Of a stretch of DNA of 64,000 nucleotides, positions 58,190 through 64,000 are shown in pieces. This stretch comes from Azadirachta indica (Eukaryota > Streptophyta > Magnoliopsida > Sapindales > Meliaceae). The translations under genes were made by a program, and so were the position numbers. The DNA is taken from contig CM040445.1 in assembly GCA_022749755.1 (NCBI GenBank), positions 16,637,182-16,701,181 on the forward strand, given 5' to 3'. Below the pieces are notes generated by a model. The model was given only the letters and a program-made list of their open reading frames with translations. It ran no database searches and had not been told where the DNA came from. The stretch's first letter is position 1; every line of letters begins with the position of its first letter.

Positions 58190-58647
58190 ATCAATCTTTC
58201 CTTATTTCCTTTCTTTGATCTCAAAGTCTACACTTTTCCTCTGCTTCTTGTGTTCATTGTTGTTTGGATAATTGTTGTCATAATTTCCTCCCTCCTCCTC
58301 TCTTCTTATTTTCTTCTTTTTCCGTCAATTTCCATCAGCTCTTTTTTTGCATTTGTTCTTGATCTAGAGAAACCCTTTTCTTGTTTTCATATTCCATTGC
58401 AATAACTAGTATTTGTGGTTTGGTTTTGCTCCCCCAATCAGTTTTCTATTTGCTTTGGTTGCATATCGCTTGCTTGATTACTGTCACCCTTCTATCTACT
58501 GATCCCTTGCTACTTGTGTTGTCACTTGTGTTTTCAACAATTCGTTCTACTTATTGTCTTGTTGTTTGACTTCTCTCTGAATCTCCTTCTTGCTTTCACT
58601 TTTCAATTAAAAGAAGAGCAAAAGCGGGAAAAGAAAAAAGCTTGAAG
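58190..58647 (+). promoter_or_regulatory. 5' leader of resistance pseudogene 2
   Basis: Shares tgttcttgatctagagaa, tttcatattccattgcaat and ccttcttgctttcacttttc with the leader at 18,131-18,431, ending agcttgaag before the ATG. Pyrimidine-rich. Confidence 0.5.
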
Positions 58648-61136
58648 ATGTTGAATATCATTTTCTCCATTGCTTCCAAAATTGTCGGGTCTTTGGCCCC
58701 ATCAATAGAACGTGAAATTAATTATTTGTTGAACTACAAAAACAACTTTGAGAAACTCCAACTAGACCTCGGGAAACTAGAGCATGAAAATACGAGTATT
58801 CAGGACTGTGTTGATGAAGAGAAAAGAAATAGGCGAAAGATTGAAACGCATGTTCAGAATTGGCCGGAGTGTGTGAGCGAGATCATTCACGATGACCCAG
58901 TGGAGGAGTTTAATAGAAATGAAGATATAGCAACAACGAGGCAATGCTTCATAGGGTTGTGTCCTGATTTGCTGACGCGCTATCAACTTAGCAAGGAAGC
59001 AGCGCAGCAGCATGATCGTATTTTCAAGCTTTTGGAGAAAGTTGAGAGTTTTGGCAAAACAATTTCATCCCCTGCCAATCCAAAGGTTCCACGGCAACCT
59101 ATCGAAGACTATGAGCCTTAGGAGTCTCGAATGTCCACTTTGAATAATATACATGCCGATTTAAGTAATCCTAATTTCCATATGATTGGGATTCATGGAA
59201 TGGGTGGTATTGGCAAGACCACGTTGGCGATGGAAGTTGCTAAGCTTGCGAAGGAAAAAAAGTTCTTTGATCGGGTGGTCTTTGTGGAGGTATCCCAACA
59301 TCCAAATGTAAAGAAGATCTAAGAGGAAGTTGCAGATAGATTAGGTCTGTCTTTCTCTGAGATCAGTGACTCCGGAAGGGCAAGAATGCAACGTGAAAAA
59401 TTGAGGGAGGTGAAGGCGATCCTTATAATTTCAGATAATATTTGGGCACGTCTTGATTTGAAGGCCATAGGAATTCCAGTGTGAGATGATCATAAGGAAC
59501 GTAAAATATTGCTGACAGCAAGAAGTATTGATGTATTCAGAAGAAAGAGGGATTCTAAACGAACCTTTCCCGTTGACGTCTTAGATGATGAAGAAGCTTG
59601 GATTTTATTTAAAAAAAAATGGCAGGTGATTATATTGAAGGTGATGAGTTCAAATCTATAGCAACAGATGTAGCAAAGGAATGCACTGATTTGCCCATTT
59701 CCATTGTAACTGTAGGGAGCGCATTAAGAGCACCGACATCAGATTATCAGTGCAAAGATGCTTTGCGAAGGCTAAGAACAACTTCCTCCAGAGATGTACT
59801 AAAGGAAAAAGCATATTCAGCTGTAGAGTTCAGTTGCGATCTTTTGGAAAGCTTGGAAAAAGAAAACCTTTTCGCTAATAGGATATGCCGACATCATAGT
59901 AGTTGACGACTTGCTAATGTATGGGGTTGGTTTGGGTTGGTTTAAAGATATGAAGATGGAAGAAACACGAGATCGAGTGTGTACATTGGTCCATGAATTC
60001 AAGGATTCTTGTATGCTGCTTAACGATAAAGCCAATGTCGAAGATTTTATTATGCATGATGTTGTTCATGATGTTGCCATATCAATAACATCTGAAGAAC
60101 AACGCATATATAGGCCGGCAGATCAGCAGGTTAATCAATGGAAATGGCCAAATAAGTGTACAGCAAAAAATTGCAAATCAATTGTTTTAACTGATGCAGA
60201 GATTCATGAGCTTCCAGAAGTGCTAGAATGTCCACAACTGATACTTATATTCCATGCGTCGTTTTGATTGTTACTCCATACGTTTACTTGATTCTTCGCT
60301 AAAAATTTCAGACAATTTTTTCAAAATGGTGGTAAAAGCTCAGAGTTCTAGAATTGACTTATATGAATTTATCTTCACTGCTGTCATCACTTGGTCTCCT
60401 AAGGAACCTTCAAACTTTGCGCTTATACTGCTGCAACCTGGACAACATAGCTGTTATTGGAGCCTTAGGGAAATTGAAAATTCTTTTTGTACAGCCTTCT
60501 GATATTAAGCAGTTGCCTGTAGAATTCAGACAGTTGACTAGACTATGGGCGCTTGACTTGGTAGATTGTTTCGAACTGAAAGTTATCCGGCCAAATGTTA
60601 CATCACATTTATCCAATTTAGAAGAACTGCGAACGGGTAGCTTTGCTGAATGGGAGGTGGAAGGGAACACTGAGAGAAGAAATGCTAGTCTCGATGAATT
60701 GAAGCATTTGCCTAAGTAGACAACACTACAAATACGTATCAAAGACACGAATACTCTGCCAAGAGATATGTTCTTCAAAAGATTGGAAAGGTACAATATT
60801 TGGCTCACGGCCAATCCTGAGCTTTTCAATTTTGTGAAACTGCCGACTAAAATTTCAAGAATATTCAGATTTCAGGTTGCCAATGCCAACTTAAGTTTAA
60901 AGGACAGACATATCATGCAATTGAAAGGAATTGAAGACCTTCATGTGGATGGATTGCTGACATGAAAAATGCACTTTATGGCTTAGACAGAGAAGGTTTT
61001 CCACAATTGAAGTATCTTAAGGTAAAAATAATCCCAACCTTTTGTGTATCCTTGACTCAATGGAGGATGTCACTTGTAATGCCTCTACCTCCCCCCTCTT
61101 AGAGTCATCATCTCTTACAAAGCTACCTGTAAAATT
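58648..61136 (+). pseudogene. CC-NBS-LRR disease-resistance pseudogene 2
   Basis: Close paralogue of pseudogene 1. Coiled coil from ATG 58,648 (LNIIFSIASKIVGSLAPSIE, NYLLNYKNNFEKLQ); P-loop GMGGIGKTT at 59,197-59,223; kinase 2 reads LIISDNIWARLD near 59,420-59,450; the GLPL position reads DLPISIVTVG; MHD at 60,052-60,060; LRRs (LGLLRNLQTLRLYCCNLDNI, GALGKLKILFVQ, LDELKHLPK). Lesions: TAG 59,119, TAA 59,320, TGA 59,482, an extra A in an A-run near 59,612, frameshift near 59,875, stop and frameshift near 60,265, TAG 60,717, frameshift near 60,960. None is shared with pseudogene 1, so both decayed after duplication. A copia 5' LTR cuts the LRR at 61,137 after SSLTKLP. The rest lies beyond the window, if present. 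Confidence 0.92.
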
Positions 61137-61481
61137 TGTGGCTCATATTTGGTAACCGATACAATATATTAGGTTACGTTGATGCATCGGGGACCCTTTT
61201 ACGATATTGTATATGTGTAGATAAATATGTTGTATGGGTTTGTTTATTGTATGGGCTTAACCCGACTTGAGTGTAGCCCAAATACAACCCAAAAGTCAGA
61301 TTATATATTCGGGCATTTAAGGCGAACATAAACTGTACATCTTCTTCATTCTTAGGTGAAAATTATCTCCCTCTCCCGAGATTTTTCCTATGAAATTTTT
61401 CAAAAGTTTTCCATGTAAATTCGGTGTTATTTCTAATTTCTTATGTTTTCTATTTGCTTGATTACTTAATTTTGCATAGCA
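61137..61481 (+). repeat. 5' LTR of copia 5
   Basis: Starts TGTGGCTCATATTTGG at the pseudogene-2 breakpoint and ends TTTGCATAGCA. After a 3-base spacer follows a primer site TGGTATTAGAGC (61,485-61,496). 345 bp. Confidence 0.8.
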
Positions 61482-64000
61482 AATTGGTATTAGAGCGGCA
61501 TTTGTTTGCAAACTAAGTTATTATCATGGGTTCCTCAATCAAGTATGATCTGAAAAAGTTTGATGCAAAATCAACTTTAGTTTGTAGAAGATTCAGTTTC
61601 TGGCGTATATGAGATTTCAAGGGCTATGGAAGGCAGTAGAAGATAAGTATCCAACAGATATGAGATTTCAGTTTGATGGTGTAGTAAGAACATTAGAGTG
61701 TTTGCATATTCCAAGATTGAAAAAAAACTTCTTGGATTTGAAGGGATTTAGGTTTCATGAAGAAAATTGAGTTTTGAAGATTGTAAAAGGCTTAATTGTG
61801 TACATGATGAGCAGTGTATATAGTGGTTTATACATTCTTCAAGGAACTATTGTTTAAGGTGCAGTTTCAGTAACTATCGAGAGTATTGATATAAATAGTA
61901 CCAAATTGTAGCATATGAGACTTAGGCACATGAGTGAAAGAGGTTTGTCAAAACTGGTTAAATAAGATCTGCTTGATAAAGAAAAATTGGGCAATCTTAA
62001 ACTTTGTGAGCATTGTATTTTGGGAAGCAAATTAAATTGAAGTTCAGTAAGGTAGTCCATAAGACCAAGGGTACATTAGATTATGTGCACTCAGACTTAT
62101 GGGGCATATGCAAGATTACTTTAAAAGGTGGTGCTCAATACTTTATGACTATTATTGATGATTACTCTAGAATGGTTTGGGTCTATTTTTTGAAGCCTAA
62201 AAATGAGACATTGTAGACATTTAAGCAGTGGAAGATGATGATTGAGAAGCAGACAGGTAAACAAGTCGAGCATTTTAAAACTGATAATGGTTTAGAATAT
62301 TACAATTCTGAATTTAATGAGCTCTATAGCAAAGAAGGAATAGTGAGACACCACACCTGTGTAAAGACACCATAATAGAATGGAGTTGTAGAACTTATGA
62401 ATAGAACATTGTTGAGAAAGCTTGTTATATGTTTTCTCATTCTAGTTTTCAAAGGTATTTTGGACTAAAATAGTTAGTACAGCATGTTATTTGGTGAATA
62501 GATCTCCATCTACAGCTATTGATTGTAAGACTCCTTTTAAGGTATGGTTAGGTACACCTGCTAATTATACTAAGTTGAGAGTATTTGGTTGCCTAACATA
62601 TGTTCATGTTAATGATGGTAAACTTGAACCAAGCACAAAGAAATGTATATTTTTAGGGTATGCATCTAGAGTGAAAGGTTACATATTCGAAGTCTTCAGG
62701 TTTTGTGATTAGCAGGGATGTTACATTTAACGAGTCTACTACACTTGACCATCAAGAGGATCAGCCAATAGCTGGAAAAGATCATGGTGTCAATGAGCAG
62801 GTGGAGCTTGAGTTAGAAGCTCCAATAGTATAGCAGTGCACAGAGTAGAGGATAAATGATGTGCAGAGTGTTGATACAGATGGTTAACAATATGAGGATT
62901 CACAAGAATAGCAGGATAGTTTTGCCATTAGAAGACCAAGGCGATAGATTTGACCACCTGAACGTTATAGTTATGTTGATATGGTTTTATATGCGTTATC
63001 TATTGTTGAGACAGTGAGCACATATGAGCCTATCACTTTCAAGGAAGCGATATCTTATCCAAAAGCAGAACAGTGGATGGGTGTTATAACTAAGGAGGTA
63101 GAGTCTTTATACAAGAATCAGACGTGAGAGTTAGTGACATTACCTAAAGGACATCGAGTTGTAGGATGCAAATGGGTCTACAAGAAAAAGGAAGGATATC
63201 AGAGACTGAAGCTCTTAGATACAAAGTGCATCTTGTAGCAAAAGGTTATACACAGAAGGAGGGAATTTATTTTAATTAAGTATTTTCTCCAGTTGTGAAA
63301 CACAGCTCTATCAGAGTGTTGTTAGCTTTGATTGTTGTATATGATCTTCATCTTGAGCAGTTGGATGTCAAAACAGCATTTTTATATGGCACATTGAAGG
63401 AGCAGATTTATATAAGTCAGCCAAAGGGTTTTATCTCTTCTGAAAAATAAGATCAAGTATGTCTCCTTAAGAAATCCTTATATGGTTTGAAGCAGTCTCT
63501 TAAACAGTGGTATAATAAATTTGATAATTTTATACTTGATTGTGGATACACTAGAACTGTTTATAATAGTTATGTGTACTGTAAGAGACTTTATGATGAT
63601 CGTTACATTTATCTACTACTGTATGTTGATGACATGTTAATAGCTGCAAAAAATATGTCAAATATTGATTCATTGAAAAAATAGTTAAGTGATGAGTTTG
63701 TGATAAGGAATTGGGTACAGTAAAGAAAATTTTGGGTATGAAGATTCACAGAGACAAGGGATCAAAGACTTTTTTTTATCATAACAAGGTTACATTGAGA
63801 AAATTCTTGACAGATTTAACATGAGTAACTGCAAGCTTATGAGTACACTGTTGGCAACCCACTTCAGATTATCTGTAAATTTGTCACCCATAATACAAGA
63901 AGAGGTGGAGTATATAAAGCATGTTCCTTATTCTAATGCAGTTCGAAGTTTCATGTTTGCTATGATTTGTACTAAACCTGATCTGGCTTATACTGTGAGT
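61137..64000 (+). mobile_element. Ty1/copia retrotransposon 5 (Tnt1-like), continuing past the window end
   Basis: After the 5' LTR and primer site, gag starts at ATG 61,525 (MGSSIKYDLKKFD) but is quickly deleted into a GAG-pre-integrase/integrase region from about 61,915 (HMSERGLSKLVK, CEHCILG). Integrase core: LDYVHSDLWGICKITLKGGA at about 62,075, IIDDYSRMVWV, FKTDNGLEYYNSEF at 62,275 with catalytic residues kept. Reverse transcriptase from about 63,030 (KEAISYPKAEQWM, WVYKKK, QLDVKTAFLYGTLKEQIY), active site LLLYVDDMLIAAKN intact near 63,617. Many stops. RNase H and 3' LTR lie outside the window. Confidence 0.92.

Overview
This window is nuclear DNA of a flowering plant, most likely a woody eudicot. 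It is AT-rich, with long gene-poor stretches and nested LTR retrotransposons primed by initiator-Met tRNA. It also holds a cluster of decayed coiled-coil NBS-LRR resistance genes of the RPS2/RPS5 (At4g27190-like) type. I cannot fix the species from sequence alone. I see no CRISPR array, rRNA, tRNA or operon, and no gene that looks fully functional, except possibly a small Ser/Gln/Pro-rich coding region on the minus strand at 10.8-11.8 kb.

Layout. 0.9-2.2 kb: a retrotransposon 5' fragment joined to an orphan copy (A) of the sequence that normally lies upstream of the resistance genes. 2.2-10.4 kb: AT-rich DNA with several terminal-inverted-repeat (TIR) elements. 10.8-11.8 kb: the unrecognised minus-strand gene, with an in-frame 66-bp minisatellite. 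12.0-13.7 kb: two copies of a small MITE-like element. 14.1-14.9 kb: a fragment of the SMC5 chromosome-maintenance gene that keeps its introns. 16.3-18.4 kb: a second copy of the retroelement-plus-upstream module (B), leading into resistance pseudogene 1 (18.4-30.4 kb). That gene is split by two copia elements and a TIR element.

30.7-34.7 kb holds two tandem copies of the resistance-gene 3' flank. The second copy is opened by a gypsy element (gag at 34.9 kb, reverse transcriptase at 48.3-49.7 kb). Between the gypsy halves lie a minus-strand copia containing a 1,480-bp solo LTR (36,681-38,160) and a head-to-head tandem array of TRIM-like LTR units (39.5-48.2 kb), itself invaded twice. A deleted copia with both LTRs and a GTTCT target duplication follows (49.8-52.4 kb). 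Two further copies (C, D) of the upstream module lead into resistance pseudogene 2 (58.6-61.1 kb), which is cut by another copia running off the window end.

The window therefore reads as a resistance-gene graveyard. A module [upstream block - CC-NBS-LRR - 3' flank] was repeatedly duplicated, the coding copies collected independent frameshifts and stops, and retroelements nested into them. The least expected items are the inverted TRIM-unit array, the SMC5 fragment and the minisatellite gene. I found no convincing new biochemical system.
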